A DNA stretch of 5,295 nucleotides. It comes from Bacillota bacterium (GTDB lineage Bacteria > Bacillota > Dethiobacteria > SKNC01). Where the stretch lies: assembly GCA_007121375.1 (NCBI GenBank), contig SKLX01000155.1, positions 1 through 5,295 on the forward strand, written 5' to 3'. Within the stretch, counting starts at the first letter, position 1. Every line of letters begins with the position of its first letter. Made by a program: the position numbers and the translations under genes. The notes beneath the pieces are model-generated. The model made no database searches. It was not told the DNA's origin and worked only from the letters and a program-made list of their open reading frames with translations. Positions 4,774-5,295 of the stretch are shown here, one piece after another.

Positions 4774-5295
4774 CTAACCAAATATGGACCAGAATCCTTT
4801 ATGGACACTCTTTACTGTGTCGATGTTAGTCCTGGTAGACAGCCTGGGCTGTAATATTCCTTCCCTTTTACTTGAAATCATCCCCCAGCCAGCAAGAGTA
4901 TTGAGCACACTAAATGCTGATTCGGCCAGGGCATTAAGGTTATAACCGCCTTCTAAAAGCAGCACCACTTTACCATCGCAATGTTTATTGGCAATATCCT
5001 TAACTATGCCTGCCATCATGCCATATGCCTGGGAAGAAAGAACCATTTCCGCCAGAGGGTCGTTTTGATGGGCATCATAACCTGATGAAACTATAACCAT
5101 CTGGGGTTTATATTCATCGCATAAGGGCACTAATATTTTTCTAAAAACCAGTTCATAATCATCATCCCCAGAATAGGAAGGAAGAGGAACATTAATAGTG
5201 TACCCTTTCCCTTTGTTTGCTCCAACCTCATCGGCAGCACATGTGCCCGGGTAGGCGGGACTCTGGTGAACTGAAAAAAACAATACCCGGGGATC
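4774..5295 (-). CDS. Histone deacetylase/AcuC-family deacetylase, C-terminal part (runs off the window)
   Basis: The frame is open to the last base of the window and encodes the last 173 residues, starting DPRVLFFSVHQSPAYPGTCA. TTG/ATG-type codons near 5283 are internal, because conserved DPRVLFFSxHQ lies across that point. The family removes acetyl groups from lysines or small amines (acetylpolyamines, acetyl-CoA synthetase) using zinc. Visible signatures are GYTINVPLP; VIVSSGYDAHQNDPL (about 5058-5100), whose D is a zinc ligand; and LLLEGGYN (4939-4962), whose Y is the catalytic tyrosine. The N-terminal HH and DxH zinc-site residues must lie beyond the window. The C-terminus ends in a basic stretch and GFWSIFG with no extra domain. 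It converges with the toxin stump at 4648-4752, with 21 bases between stops. The substrate cannot be told from this part. Confidence 0.9.
   Translation of the reverse strand, partial: DPRVLFFSVHQSPAYPGTCAADEVGANKGKGYTINVPLPSYSGDDDYELVFRKILVPLCDEYKPQMVIVSSGYDAHQNDPLAEMVLSSQAYGMMAGIVKDIANKHCDGKVVLLLEGGYNLNALAESAFSVLNTLAGWGMISSKREGILQPRLSTRTNIDTVKSVHKGFWSIFG

Noticed and set aside
5281..5295. TACCCGGGGATC at the right edge looks like a cloning-vector polylinker
   Set aside because: It translates as the conserved DPRVLFF of the deacetylase family, in frame, so it is natural coding sequence.
1..5295. CRISPR array, tRNA, rRNA or a complete insertion sequence
   Set aside because: No regular short repeats with spacers, no tRNA-like cloverleaf or rRNA stretch, and no transposase-like frame was seen on either strand by eye.

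Overview
The window looks like a chromosomal segment of a low-to-moderate GC anaerobic Firmicute, probably Clostridia. This rests on strong AGGAGG-type ribosome binding sites, a TTG start codon, and the relatives suggested by the proteins (HEAT-like remnant, AcuC-type deacetylase, PIN toxin). It is an inference and no species can be named. About half of the window is intact genes and the other half is a mosaic of gene remnants that a standard ORF caller would miss.

Intact genes: a Phd/YefM-type antitoxin and PIN-domain (VapC-like) toxin pair (1359-1978, +, overlapping by 4 nt); an exonuclease III-family AP endonuclease (2094-2879, +); and a class I SAM-dependent methyltransferase (3155-3952, -). 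A histone-deacetylase/AcuC-family protein runs off the right edge (4774-5295, -).

Remnants, left to right: the C-terminal part of a beta-lactamase-like serine hydrolase (1-510, -), cut at its 5' end and joined to the C-terminal tail of an unknown membrane protein on the other strand (490-642, +); a frameshifted HEAT-like protein (723-1039, -); the N-terminal tip of a FAD-dependent, phytoene-desaturase-like oxidoreductase with an in-frame TAA (2990-3109, -), directly downstream of the methyltransferase; a second, badly decayed copy of the same serine-hydrolase C-terminus (3988-4186, -); an unrecognised protein broken at a five-G run (4190-4554, -); and the C-terminal end of a second PIN-domain toxin (4648-4752, +).

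The two serine-hydrolase pieces form a direct repeat about 4 kb apart. Between them lie the toxin-antitoxin pair, the nuclease and the methyltransferase. The genes do not form one obvious pathway. The picture is a recombining, decaying accessory region in which a toxin-antitoxin module, a repair nuclease and a methyltransferase have stayed intact. I found no convincing new multi-gene system. The most interesting signals are the decay pattern, the repeat flanks, and a two-state hairpin between the convergent nuclease and methyltransferase genes.
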